Shown here: piece by piece, positions 26,507 to 36,736 of the stretch
How positions within the stretch are numbered: position 1 is the first letter of the stretch
Layout: every line of letters begins with the position of its first letter
NCBI GenBank assembly: GCA_902509805.1
Contig: CABWZL010000004.1
Span: 1-53,438 of the forward strand
DNA: 53,438 nucleotides
Reading direction: 5' to 3'
From: an uncultured Bacteroidota bacterium
Lineage (GTDB): Bacteria > Bacteroidota > Bacteroidia > Flavobacteriales > Flavobacteriaceae
The notes under the pieces: model-generated
The model's input: only the letters and a program-made list of their open reading frames with translations
Databases searched by the model: none
Told to the model about the DNA's origin: nothing
Made by a program: the position numbers and the translations under genes

Positions 26507-28375
26507 TTACTCTGAAATTTCTGAAAGCTCAAACCATCTTTGTGTTTTGGACTCTAATTCTTTTTCTAATAATCCAAGTTCTATAGAAAGATTTTCAATT
26601 TCTTTTGCACTAAGATTATCCTTAATGAAATTGTTTTGAATTTCTTTTTTTTGAATCTCAATTTTTTTTATATCTAATTCTAATTTTTTAAATTCTTTTT
26701 GCTCCTTATAGCTAAATCCAACTTTTTCTTTAGTGTCTTTTTGATAATCATTTTCTTTTTTATCATTTTTTAAAGATTCTTTGTTTTCTTTCACTCGTGA
26801 ATCTTCATAAGCCCTGAAGTCTGAATAGTTCCCTGGGAAATCATTGACAACACCATCCCCTTTGAATACAAATAAATGATCTACAATCTTATCCATAAAG
26901 TATCTATCATGTGATACAACTATTAAACAGCCCGGAAAGTCTAATAAAAAACTCTCTAAAACGTTAAGAGTAATAATATCTAAATCATTAGTTGGTTCAT
27001 CTAAGATTAAAAAGTTTGGATTTTGAATTAAAACTGTACAAAGGTATAATCGCTTTTTTTCACCTCCACTTAGTTTATTAACAAAATCGTATTGTTTTTT
27101 ACGATCAAATAAAAAACGCTCTAATAATTGTTGTGCAGATATTTTTCGCCCTTTTTTTAATGGAATATAATCTCCATATTCTTTAATCACATCTATAACT
27201 TTTTGTTCTTCCTTTACTGGAATTCCTTTTTGAGTATAGTATCCAAATTTTAAGGTTTCTCCCCAAATTATTTTACCTGCATCTACTGTATCATTTGAAG
27301 TCAAAAGATTTAAGAATGTAGATTTTCCTGAACCATTTTTACCAATGATGCCAATACGTTCATTTCTTTGAAAAGTGTAATTAAAATGACTTAGTATAAT
27401 TTTTTCACCAAAGGACTTTTGAACTTTATGCATTTCAATCATCTTACTACCAAGTCTCTCCATATTTATTTCAAGTTGAACTTGGTGTTCATTTCTTCTT
27501 TGGCTTGCTTTCTCTTTTATTATTTTAAAATCTTCTATTCTAGATTTTGATTTTGTAGTTCTTGCTTTTGGTTGTCTGCGCATCCATTCTAATTCTTTTT
27601 TAAAATGTAGCTTATTTTTATGTGCCTCCACATTCTCCTGTGCAATACGAGCTTCTCTTTTTTCTAGATAATATGAGTAGTTACCTTTGTAAGTATAAAG
27701 TATACCATTATCTAGTTCAATTATTTCATTACATACTCTCTCTAAGAAATAGCGATCATGAGTAACCATTAGTAATGTTATTTTCTCTTTCGAAAAATAA
27801 TCTTCCAGCCACTCAATCATTTCTAAATCAATGTGGTTAGTAGGTTCATCTAAGATTAGTAAATCAGGCTCCTTTAGTAATGCATTACAAAGTGCTAATC
27901 TTTTAATTTGTCCACCCGATAAACTTCCTACTTTGGCATCTAAATCATTAAGCTTTAGTTTAAATAAAATTTTTTTGTATTGTTTCTCGTAATCCCATGC
28001 TTGAGATTGATCCATTGCCTCAAAAGCTTTTTGATATGCTTCTTGATCATTTGGATCTTCAAGTGATTTATCATAGTTAGCTATAATTCTTAAAGTAGGG
28101 TTATCTGCCTTAAGTATAGTTTCTTCTACTGTTAATTTAGGATCTAAATTTGGCTCTTGTGGAAGATAGGCTGTTTGAATGCCTTTTCTAAATATAACAT
28201 TTCCATCATCAGGTTTATCTTTTCCAACTATTATATCTAAAATAGAAGTTTTTCCAGTTCCATTTTTTGCTATTAATGCAATTTTCTGTCCTTTATTTAT
28301 TCCAAATGAAATAGACTTAAAGAGTACTTTTTCTCCATATGATTTTGAAATATCTTCAACTGAGAGTAAGTTCAT
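26507..28375 (-). CDS. ABC-F ATPase (Uup-like)
   Basis: A 622-residue soluble protein with two ABC domains and no membrane segments. Domain 1: Walker A IAKNGTGKTS, signature LSGGQIKRLAL, Walker B LLILDEPTNHIDLE. Domain 2: Walker A IGKNGSGKST, signature LSGGEKKRLYL, Walker B FLILDEPTNDLDI. The linker is the charged ABC-F arm (MRRQPKARTTKSKSRIED). The long Lys/Glu-rich coiled C-terminal tail is like Uup. ABC-F proteins act on ribosomes or replication forks. The start MNLLSVEDIS (28375) is preferred over the frame extension to 28414. Confidence 0.94.
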   Translation of the reverse strand: MNLLSVEDISKSYGEKVLFKSISFGINKGQKIALIAKNGTGKTSILDIIVGKDKPDDGNVIFRKGIQTAYLPQEPNLDPKLTVEETILKADNPTLRIIANYDKSLEDPNDQEAYQKAFEAMDQSQAWDYEKQYKKILFKLKLNDLDAKVGSLSGGQIKRLALCNALLKEPDLLILDEPTNHIDLEMIEWLEDYFSKEKITLLMVTHDRYFLERVCNEIIELDNGILYTYKGNYSYYLEKREARIAQENVEAHKNKLHFKKELEWMRRQPKARTTKSKSRIEDFKIIKEKASQRRNEHQVQLEINMERLGSKMIEMHKVQKSFGEKIILSHFNYTFQRNERIGIIGKNGSGKSTFLNLLTSNDTVDAGKIIWGETLKFGYYTQKGIPVKEEQKVIDVIKEYGDYIPLKKGRKISAQQLLERFLFDRKKQYDFVNKLSGGEKKRLYLCTVLIQNPNFLILDEPTNDLDIITLNVLESFLLDFPGCLIVVSHDRYFMDKIVDHLFVFKGDGVVNDFPGNYSDFRAYEDSRVKENKESLKNDKKENDYQKDTKEKVGFSYKEQKEFKKLELDIKKIEIQKKEIQNNFIKDNLSAKEIENLSIELGLLEKELESKTQRWFELSEISE

Positions 28376-28401
28376 AAAGTATCTATTAATTTCAGGAATA
28401 T

Positions 28402-28409
28402 CAAAAATA
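28402..28409 (-). promoter_or_regulatory. Possible -7 promoter box for the ABC-F gene
   Basis: On the minus strand TATTTTTG matches TAnnTTTG, 26 nt before the chosen ATG at 28375. No clear TTTG partner at the expected spacing. It diverges from the stronger promoter at 28452-28483. Confidence 0.35.
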
Positions 28410-28440
28410 CACAATCATAAATGATTTTTGCTTAAAGTTT

Positions 28441-28494
28441 TTAATGTAACGTTTGCTACTCATAAAAAAAAGTGTTACGTTTGCGTTACATTAA
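28441..28494. repeat. Perfect 11-bp inverted repeat exactly bracketing a promoter
   Basis: The left arm TTAATGTAACG (28441-28451) and right arm CGTTACATTAA (28484-28494) are exact reverse complements, separated by 32 nt. The separating segment is precisely the promoter, from its TTTG to its TACGTTTG. There is also a direct repeat, GTAACGTTTGC (28446-28456) and GTTACGTTTGC (28474-28484). It may be a regulator-binding site; an invertible element is a less likely alternative. Confidence 0.85.
28452..28483 (+). promoter_or_regulatory. Bacteroidota-type promoter of the DUF6249 / HTH operon
   Basis: TTTG at 28452-28455 and TACGTTTG at 28476-28483 match the Bacteroidota -33 (TTTG) and -7 (TAnnTTTG) boxes with a 20-nt spacer. 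Transcription should begin near 28488, giving a leader of about 20 nt before the ATG at 28508. The best promoter match noticed in the window. Confidence 0.72.
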
Positions 28495-28507
28495 TAAAAA
28501 ATAAATT

Positions 28508-28906
28508 ATGAATAACATAGGAGAGTTAATTCCAATTTTGGGAATATTAGTAGGGGTTATAGTTCCTCTAGGAGCTTTTTTCTTTGTTTACCACGAAGGT
28601 AAAAACAAGAATGAAACAATAATTAAGATATCTAAAAATTTAGATGATCCTTCAAAAGTAGAAGAGTTACTTAAAATTTTTGAAACTAGAAAAAAGGATC
28701 CAATTGACTATCGTAGAAGTGGAGTTATAACCCTTTTTGTTGGAGCTGGTTTGTATATGCTTGGCTTTATAGCGTTTGGTAAATTTTTAGAAGGAGTTGG
28801 AGCATTAGTTGCCTTAATTGGTTTAGGCCAGATAGTAGCAGGATATCTTTATCCAAACACAGGGAAAGAACTTACTAATGCAGTTGAAGAATATGAAAAA
28901 AAATAA
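28508..28906 (+). CDS. DUF6249-like membrane protein
   Basis: A 132-residue small membrane protein. Hydrophobic helices lie at about 5-27, 73-90 and 94-112, with a charged loop (HEGKNKNETIIKISKNLDDPSKVEELLKIFETRKKD) between, which fits the DUF6249 family. The C-terminus TGKELTNAVEEYEKK is cytoplasmic-looking and is duplicated at the end of the next protein. It is the first gene of a three-gene operon with the strong promoter at 28452-28483 and ends with an HTH regulator gene. Function unknown. Confidence 0.8.
   Translation: MNNIGELIPILGILVGVIVPLGAFFFVYHEGKNKNETIIKISKNLDDPSKVEELLKIFETRKKDPIDYRRSGVITLFVGAGLYMLGFIAFGKFLEGVGALVALIGLGQIVAGYLYPNTGKELTNAVEEYEKK
28859..28906 (+). repeat. Direct repeat copy 1: 48-nt gene 3' end
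   Basis: The last 48 nt of the DUF6249-like gene, including the stop codon, match 29061-29108 at 45 of 48 positions. Confidence 0.93.
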
Positions 28907-29108
28907 ATACAATTGTTCTAAGGAAAAACAGATTTTATCACACTCGATTTTATGGGCTGCAGCCATGTTGTCTGTCTCTTTATTAGATAATAAGGAATTT
29001 GTATTATTGATTCTAATTCTTTTATCTGCCGTATCAGTATTTCTATTTAGAACTCAACATACAGGTAAAGAACTTACTGATGCAGTTGATGAATATGAAA
29101 AAAAATAA
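28893..29108 (+). CDS. Small membrane protein with a copied C-terminus
   Basis: A 71-residue protein starting at ATG 28893, inside the end of the DUF6249-like gene (14-nt overlap). It has a basic N-terminus (MKKNKYNCSKEKQ), one or two hydrophobic helices (about 14-50) and the C-terminus TGKELTDAVDEYEKK. That tail is nearly identical, in DNA and protein, to the tail of the preceding gene, so the gene probably arose from a partial copy of it. No known family. An upstream ATG at 28878 in the same frame is possible but less likely. Confidence 0.62.
   Translation: MKKNKYNCSKEKQILSHSILWAAAMLSVSLLDNKEFVLLILILLSAVSVFLFRTQHTGKELTDAVDEYEKK
29061..29108 (+). repeat. Direct repeat copy 2: 48-nt gene 3' end
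   Basis: Second copy of the repeat at 28859-28906, 202 nt downstream, with three substitutions. It again ends exactly at a stop codon. Confidence 0.93.
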
Positions 29109-29110
29109 TC

Positions 29111-29323
29111 TTGGGAAAAGACCACAAAAAACTTTTAAATAACCTTGAGCAACTAAGAAGATCAGCAGGGCTGACACAACAGGAGCTATCTGTTGCTGCA
29201 GAGGTGTCAAGAAAGAGCATAAATGCCATTGAGAATGGTGTTTATGTTCCATCTACAGTATTGGCTTTAAAGATTTCCAAAACACTTAGTTGTAGTGTTG
29301 AAGATATATTCAAACTACCCTAA
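29111..29323 (+). CDS. XRE-family helix-turn-helix regulator
   Basis: A 70-residue stand-alone Cro/C1-type HTH protein. The pattern NLEQLRRSAGLTQQELSVAAEVSRKSINAIENGVYVPSTVLALKISKTL is a full HTH_3 domain, ending with a CSVEDIF helix. The family of YgzD/YozG-like short regulators often follows small membrane-protein genes. It begins with TTG at 29111, two bases after the previous stop. It is the natural candidate to bind the inverted repeat at 28441-28494 and regulate its own operon; this is inference. Confidence 0.9.
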   Translation: MGKDHKKLLNNLEQLRRSAGLTQQELSVAAEVSRKSINAIENGVYVPSTVLALKISKTLSCSVEDIFKLP

Positions 29324-29324
29324 A

Positions 29325-29352
29325 TAAAAAAACCCCAACTAAAGTTGAGGTT
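29325..29352 (-). terminator. Terminator after tmRNA
   Basis: A 10-bp stem (AACCTCAACT / AGTTGGGGTT, one G-U pair) with a 2-nt loop followed by a T run on the minus strand, just beyond the tmRNA 3' end. It also faces the end of the HTH gene, so it may work in both directions. Confidence 0.8.
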
Positions 29353-29356
29353 AAAA

Positions 29357-29755
29357 TGGTGGAGTCGGAGGGATTCGAACCCTCGTCCATACAAGTAATA
29401 AAATTACCTTCTACAAGTTTAGTTATCATTAAATTTTCGAAAAAATACTTGGTAGATAACAACCAAAATATTTCCCTTATCACTTAAGTTTTAAGTTTTA
29501 CCCAGTGCTTATAAAACTCTAGATTAACTCTATGGTATCTCTTAATTAAAAACTGTCAATCAAAGTTTTCAAGAGACATCTAGCTTCTCAACCTAGTTGA
29601 GATTCGCAATGACTTACTGTAATTCAGTCAATTATGCAGCTAAAGCGTAGTTATTTTCGCCATTTAAAGGTTAAAAAATCAGATTTACGAGTTTATTTTC
29701 ATTGCTCGACTTGCAAATAAAATCATTAGTCTTGCTGTCAAAACCTGTCGACCCC
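29357..29755 (-). ncRNA. ssrA: tmRNA (transfer-messenger RNA)
   Basis: Rescues stalled ribosomes and tags unfinished proteins. The 399-nt RNA has a tRNA-like acceptor stem in which 5' GGGGTCG pairs with 3' CGACTCC, then ACCA (CCA is encoded). A T arm GAGGG-TTCGAAT-CCCTC is present. The tag frame at 29632-29661 reads GENNYALAA followed by TAA, a tag close to the one common in Bacteroidota. Strong hairpins in between fit the pseudoknots. It accounts for the otherwise gene-free stretch between 29323 and 29798. Confidence 0.97.
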
Positions 29756-29779
29756 AATATATCAATGTACTTAAGTGTG

Positions 29780-29787
29780 CAAAGATA
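29780..29787 (-). promoter_or_regulatory. Possible -7 promoter box for tmRNA
   Basis: On the minus strand TATCTTTG matches TAnnTTTG, about 24 nt before the mature tmRNA 5' end, which allows a short leader to be removed by RNase P. No convincing -33 TTTG. Confidence 0.35.
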
Positions 29788-29797
29788 TGATAATTAA

Positions 29798-30601
29798 CTA
29801 AATTTTTGATGTAGCCTCTCTTAGAGTAAGTAAGTTATTTAATAGCTCTTCAAGATTATTTATATTGAGCATATTTGCCCCATCACTTTTTGCTTCAGAT
29901 GGATTAGTATGTGTTTCTAAAAATATACCATCGACATTGTTCACAATTCCTGCTCTTGCAAGAGATTCAATATACTCAGGATTTCCACCAGTAACACCTG
30001 ATGTTTGATTTGGTCTTTGAACTGAATGAGTTACATCTAGAATAGTAGGTGCAAGTTTTTTTAATTCTGATAGACCTCTAAAGTCTACTATTAAATCGTT
30101 GTATCCAAATTGCGTTCCTCTTTCTGTTAGCATAATATTATCATTACCAGATTGTTTAACCTTGTCTACTGCATATTTCATACTTTCAGCACTCATAAAT
30201 TGGCCTTTCTTTATATTAATTATTTTATTTGTTTTAGCAGCACTTACAAGAAGATCTGTTTGTCTAGCAAGAAATGCAGGAATTTGAAGAATATCTACAT
30301 ATTCAGCTGCGATATCTGCTTCGTTTTTATCATGAATATCAGTTATAACCGGAACATTAAATTCACTATTGATTTTCTTTAAAATTTTTAGAGCTTTCAA
30401 ATCTCCAATACCTGTAAAACTATCAAGTCTTGTTCTATTTGCTTTTCTATAACTTCCTTTAAAAACGATAGGGATTGAATGTTTAGAGGTAATTGAAATT
30501 AGCTTTTCAGCAATTTTTAAAGCAATTTCTTCTCCTTCTATAGCACATGGTCCTGCTATTAATAAAAACTTGTCTTTTGGTATTTCATTTAAAATCATCA
30601 T
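29798..30601 (-). CDS. kdsA: 3-deoxy-8-phosphooctulonate synthase
   Basis: Condenses PEP with arabinose-5-phosphate to Kdo-8-phosphate for lipopolysaccharide. At 267 residues it is full length. Motifs: LIAGPCAIEGEE (13-24), FKGSYRKANRTRLDSFTGIG (47-66), VITDIHDK, LQIPAFLARQTDLL, KKGQFMSAESM, LTERGTQFGYNDLIVDF and VTHSVQRPN. There is no Cys in the IAGP region beyond Cys18; the Cys/Asn choice that marks metal dependence needs an alignment. It lies 9 nt after ftsE. KdsC is encoded at 14501-15001. Confidence 0.96.
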   Translation of the reverse strand: MMILNEIPKDKFLLIAGPCAIEGEEIALKIAEKLISITSKHSIPIVFKGSYRKANRTRLDSFTGIGDLKALKILKKINSEFNVPVITDIHDKNEADIAAEYVDILQIPAFLARQTDLLVSAAKTNKIINIKKGQFMSAESMKYAVDKVKQSGNDNIMLTERGTQFGYNDLIVDFRGLSELKKLAPTILDVTHSVQRPNQTSGVTGGNPEYIESLARAGIVNNVDGIFLETHTNPSEAKSDGANMLNINNLEELLNNLLTLREATSKI

Positions 30602-30610
30602 AACTATCAG

Positions 30611-31288
30611 TTATTGTTTTCTTTTTACTTCAAAGATACTACCATCTTCACATTTATAAACTTGTCCTTCTAATTTTAGAATCAGATTATAATCATGAGT
30701 AGCTATAATCATCGAAGTGCCTATTTTGTTTAACTTTTGAAACAAGGAAATTATCTCAGAGCTAGTCTCTGGATCTAAATTACCTGTTGGTTCATCTGCA
30801 ATAATTAATTCTGGTTCATTTAACATAGATCTAGCTATTGCAACTCTTTGTTGTTCACCACCTGATAACTCGTTTGGAAACTTTTCCATTGGAGAATTGA
30901 TACCAACTAGTTCAAAAACTTTTTGAATTTGCTTATCAATTTTATTGCCATCATTCCATCCAGTAGCTTCAAGAACAAACTTCATATTATTATAGATGCT
31001 TCTGTCTTCCAGTAATTTAAAATCCTGAAAAACAAATCCAATTTTTCTTCTTAAAAGTGGTATTTCTTTATTGCTGAGGCTATTGATGTTATAGTTAAGA
31101 ACATTAAAAACCTCAGATTTTGAAGGAGCAAGATTACCAAAGATTGAATTTATAAAAGTTGTTTTACCACTTCCTGTTTTACCAATTAAAAATTTCATTT
31201 CTCCTTTGTAGAGTTCAAAATTCACGTCTTCTAATACATTTTTTGTATCGATAGAAATGTTTGTATTTTTAATTTCAACTAAAACCAT
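30611..31288 (-). CDS. ftsE: FtsE-like ABC ATPase
   Basis: A 225-residue ABC ATPase: Walker A IGKTGSGKTTF (36-46), Q-loop VFQDFKLLEDRSIYNNM, signature LSGGEQQRVAIARSML, Walker B LIIADEPTGNLDPE and the His switch IATHDYNLI. The FQDFKLL Q-loop and length fit FtsE, which with FtsX controls peptidoglycan hydrolases at the division site. No ftsX is adjacent, as is usual in this phylum, so the LolD family is an alternative. First gene of a pair with kdsA. Confidence 0.85.
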   Translation of the reverse strand: MVLVEIKNTNISIDTKNVLEDVNFELYKGEMKFLIGKTGSGKTTFINSIFGNLAPSKSEVFNVLNYNINSLSNKEIPLLRRKIGFVFQDFKLLEDRSIYNNMKFVLEATGWNDGNKIDKQIQKVFELVGINSPMEKFPNELSGGEQQRVAIARSMLNEPELIIADEPTGNLDPETSSEIISLFQKLNKIGTSMIIATHDYNLILKLEGQVYKCEDGSIFEVKRKQ

Positions 31289-31397
31289 TTTTTCTTTGAG
31301 CCAAAGTAATAAAATATTGTAATATTAAATTGTTAATTATTATTTAGTTTTTTTTTGTTTGATACCTTTCATTTGATTTAATTTGTACTTTATTTTT

Positions 31398-33023
31398 ATG
31401 ATCAAAAAAGGTTTTTTATTTCTGACTCTATTTTTATTCTCTTGTTCTGAACAGGTCGATCTTATTGTTTATAATGCTGAGATTTATACTGTTGATGATG
31501 ATAATAATAAGGCCACTTCATTTGCTGTAAAAGATGGTAAATTTATTTATGTAGGAGACGATTCGGTAACCTCTAAATTTTCATCATCTAATATAATTAA
31601 TGCTGAGGGACTACCTGTTTACCCTGGTTTTATTGATTCACATGCCCATTTTTATAATTTAGGATTTCTTAGTGATCAAGTAAATCTTAAAGAAACAAAA
31701 AGTCTTGATGAGGTTTTAGATCGAGTAATTAAATTTGATAACTCTGATGAAAAGAAATTTATAATAGGAAGAGGTTGGGATCAAAATGATTGGGATGATA
31801 AATCGTTTCCTTCGAACAAATTACTAAACGAAAAATTTCCAGATAAAGCAATTGTACTTAGAAGGATAGATGGACATGCATATTTAGTTAATGATTTTGC
31901 ATTAAATCTTGCAGGAATTAATAATTTATCTACTATTGATGGTGGAGAATTTATTAAATCAAATGGAAAACTTACAGGAGTTCTTATCGATAATGCGATG
32001 AGATTAATTGACGATATTATACCTGATCCTACAAATGAAGAGTCAATCAAAGCATTAATTTCAGCTCAAGAAATTGCATTTGAAAATGGTTTAACAACTA
32101 TATCTGAAGCAGGAATTACAAGAAAACAAATAGAATTAATAGATAGTCTTCATAAAACAGGTATACTTAAAATAAAGATCTATGCTATGATAGCGAATGA
32201 TACTGATGATGTAGATTACTATATAGAAAAAGGTCCATACAAAACAGATAAACTAAATGTAAGATCGGTAAAAGTATATGCCGATGGAGCATTAGGCTCT
32301 AGAGGTGCAAGTATGATTGATGAGTATTCAGATAGAAGCGGTTATTTCGGAATTATAAGAACTCCTATTGATTCTGTAAGGAATCTTGCGTTTAAGTTAG
32401 CGGGAACTAAATTTCAAATGAATACCCATGCTATTGGTGATAATGCAAATAGAGTTGTTCTAGATGCATATGGAGATGCTTTATTTAATTTCAGAGATCC
32501 AAGATGGAGAGTAGAACATGCTCAAGTTATCAATGAGAACGATATAGATCTTTTTAATCAAAAAATAATTCCATCAGTTCAACCAACTCATGCTACAAGT
32601 GATATGTATTGGCTCTATGATAGAATTGGAAAGAAAAGAGCAAATCTAGCATATGCTTATAAAGAATTATTAGACAGATCTGGAGTTATAGCATTTGGTA
32701 CAGATTTCCCAGTCGAGGATATAAGTCCCATAATGACATTTTATTCAGCGGTAGTTAGAAAAGATTTAAATGGATATCCAAATGAAGGCTTTCAAATGGA
32801 AAATAGTATTAGTAGGGGGGATGCTCTTTATGCTATGACTATTCATGGTGCATATGCCAATTTTGAAGAAGATGAAAAGGGTAGCATCGAGATTGGTAAA
32901 TCTGCTGATTTTATAATACTTGATAATGATCTTATTAGATCTGCAGAAGTTAGAATTCCTTCAACTAATATAGTAGCAACCTTTATAGATGGAGAATTAG
33001 TTTTTAACAGAAGATATAACTAA
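31398..33023 (+). CDS. Amidohydrolase-family lipoprotein (YtcJ-like)
   Basis: A 541-residue metal-dependent amidohydrolase. The ATG at 31398 starts a lipoprotein signal with lipobox LFSC (MIKKGFLFLTLFLFSCSEQ); an earlier in-frame TTG at 31383 would add five residues and is less likely. Family blocks are PVYPGFIDSHAHFYNLGFL, GRGWDQNDWDD, RRIDGHAYLVN, VYADGALGSRGA, NTHAIGDNANR, WRVEHAQV and FGTDFPVEDISP. These are the YtcJ/N-substituted formamide deformylase-like set. Substrate unknown. Two bases separate it from asnB. Confidence 0.88.
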   Translation: MIKKGFLFLTLFLFSCSEQVDLIVYNAEIYTVDDDNNKATSFAVKDGKFIYVGDDSVTSKFSSSNIINAEGLPVYPGFIDSHAHFYNLGFLSDQVNLKETKSLDEVLDRVIKFDNSDEKKFIIGRGWDQNDWDDKSFPSNKLLNEKFPDKAIVLRRIDGHAYLVNDFALNLAGINNLSTIDGGEFIKSNGKLTGVLIDNAMRLIDDIIPDPTNEESIKALISAQEIAFENGLTTISEAGITRKQIELIDSLHKTGILKIKIYAMIANDTDDVDYYIEKGPYKTDKLNVRSVKVYADGALGSRGASMIDEYSDRSGYFGIIRTPIDSVRNLAFKLAGTKFQMNTHAIGDNANRVVLDAYGDALFNFRDPRWRVEHAQVINENDIDLFNQKIIPSVQPTHATSDMYWLYDRIGKKRANLAYAYKELLDRSGVIAFGTDFPVEDISPIMTFYSAVVRKDLNGYPNEGFQMENSISRGDALYAMTIHGAYANFEEDEKGSIEIGKSADFIILDNDLIRSAEVRIPSTNIVATFIDGELVFNRRYN

Positions 33024-33025
33024 AT

Positions 33026-34693
33026 ATGTGTGGAATTGTTTGCGCCTTTAATCTTAAAGGTGATAATGATGCTATTAGGACTAATGTCCTCAAGATGGCT
33101 CAAAAAGTAAGACATAGAGGTCCTGATTGGAGTGGTATATACTCATCAAAAAATGCTATTTTAGCACATGAGAGACTAGCCATAGTTGACCCTACTTCTG
33201 GAAAACAACCTATTTTGTCACAAGATAATTTAAAGGTAATTGCTGTTAACGGAGAGATTTATAATCATAAAAATTTAAAAAATAAATTTACATCTGATTA
33301 TAATTTCAGAACTGAATCAGATTGTGAAGTTATATTAGCACTTTATGAAAAGAAAGGTGTCAATTTTTTAAATGATTTGAACGGAATCTTTGCTTTTGCA
33401 CTTTATGATTCTTCAAAAGACAGCTATTTTATAGCTAGAGATCATATGGGGATTATCCCACTTTACATGGGGTGGGATGATGATGATATTTTTTATGTTT
33501 CATCTGAGTTAAAATCTCTTGAGGGTGTATGTAATAAAATAGAGCTTTTTCCTCCAGGTCATTATCTTCAAAGTGATAGTATGGAATTAACAAAATGGTA
33601 TAAGCCTGATTGGGATTCCTATGATAGTGTAAAGAACTCAGATACCTCTATAAAATCTATTCATGATTCATTGTCAGCAGCTGTTAAAAGGCAATTAATG
33701 AGCGATGTCCCATATGGTGTTTTATTATCTGGAGGTCTTGATTCATCTATAACATCTGCGCTAGCTAAAAAATTTGCTTCTAAAAGAGTTGAATCTAATG
33801 ACAAGCAAGATGCTTGGTATCCCCAACTTCATTCATTTTCTGTTGGACTAAAAGATGCCCCTGATTTAAAGGCTGCAAAAATTGTTGCTGATCATATTGG
33901 AACTATCCATCATGAAATAAACTTTACTATTCAAGAAGGTATTGATGCTATTAGAGACGTTATATACCATCTTGAAACATATGATATAACTACTATTAGA
34001 GCTTCCACTCCCATGTACTTAATGGCTAGAGCTATTAAATCACTAGGAATTAAAATGGTGCTTTCTGGTGAAGGTGCTGATGAGCTTTTTGGCGGTTATT
34101 TGTATTTTCATAAAGCTCCAAATGCAAAGGAATTTCATGAAGAAACAGTAAGAAAACTTGATAAGCTTCATCAGTATGACTGCTTGAGGGCAAACAAGTC
34201 ACTTGCAGCATGGGGAATAGAGGGAAGAGTACCTTTTCTTGATAAAGAATTTATAGATGTAGCTATGAATATAAATCCAGATGATAAAATGATAAAAAAT
34301 GGAAGGATTGAGAAATGGGTTTTAAGAGAAGCATTTAAGGATTACCTTCCAGAAAGTGTTCTTTGGAGACAAAAGGAACAATTTTCTGATGGAGTTGGTT
34401 ATTCATGGATTGATAGTTTAAAAGAATTAGTATCTAAAGAAGTTACTGATAATGATTTGAAAAACGCGTCTAATTTATTTCCTATAAATACTCCTAGAAA
34501 TAAGGAGGAATATTATTATAGATCTATTTTTAATGATCATTTTTCTAGCAAAGCAGCTGCCTTATCTGTGCCTTCTGTACCTTCAGTTGCATGTAGTACT
34601 CCTCAAGCTTTAGAATGGGATGAAGCTTTTAAAAATATGAATGATCCAAGTGGTAGATCCATATCAAATATTCATAATGAATCTTATGAATAA
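33026..34693 (+). CDS. asnB: Glutamine-hydrolysing asparagine synthase B
   Basis: Makes asparagine from aspartate, ATP and glutamine. 555 residues. The N-terminal glutaminase domain begins MCGIVCAFN with the catalytic Cys2 and has VRHRGPDWSGIY, AVNGEIYNH and RTESDCEVIL. The synthetase domain has the PP-loop VLLSGGLDSSITSALAKK (about 232-249), SGEGADELFGGYLYF and EGRVPFLDKEF, the last being typical of AsnB. The amidohydrolase gene is two bases upstream; gyrB follows after a 94-nt gap. Confidence 0.96.
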   Translation: MCGIVCAFNLKGDNDAIRTNVLKMAQKVRHRGPDWSGIYSSKNAILAHERLAIVDPTSGKQPILSQDNLKVIAVNGEIYNHKNLKNKFTSDYNFRTESDCEVILALYEKKGVNFLNDLNGIFAFALYDSSKDSYFIARDHMGIIPLYMGWDDDDIFYVSSELKSLEGVCNKIELFPPGHYLQSDSMELTKWYKPDWDSYDSVKNSDTSIKSIHDSLSAAVKRQLMSDVPYGVLLSGGLDSSITSALAKKFASKRVESNDKQDAWYPQLHSFSVGLKDAPDLKAAKIVADHIGTIHHEINFTIQEGIDAIRDVIYHLETYDITTIRASTPMYLMARAIKSLGIKMVLSGEGADELFGGYLYFHKAPNAKEFHEETVRKLDKLHQYDCLRANKSLAAWGIEGRVPFLDKEFIDVAMNINPDDKMIKNGRIEKWVLREAFKDYLPESVLWRQKEQFSDGVGYSWIDSLKELVSKEVTDNDLKNASNLFPINTPRNKEEYYYRSIFNDHFSSKAAALSVPSVPSVACSTPQALEWDEAFKNMNDPSGRSISNIHNESYE

Positions 34694-34784
34694 AATGTTG
34701 ATAAGTTTAGCTTAAATACTGATAGTTACAAGACATTTACCCTCTCGTTTTTTAGTATATTTATACTAACAAAATTATACCTAA

Positions 34785-36734
<1,950 letters not shown>

Positions 36735-36736
36735 TT

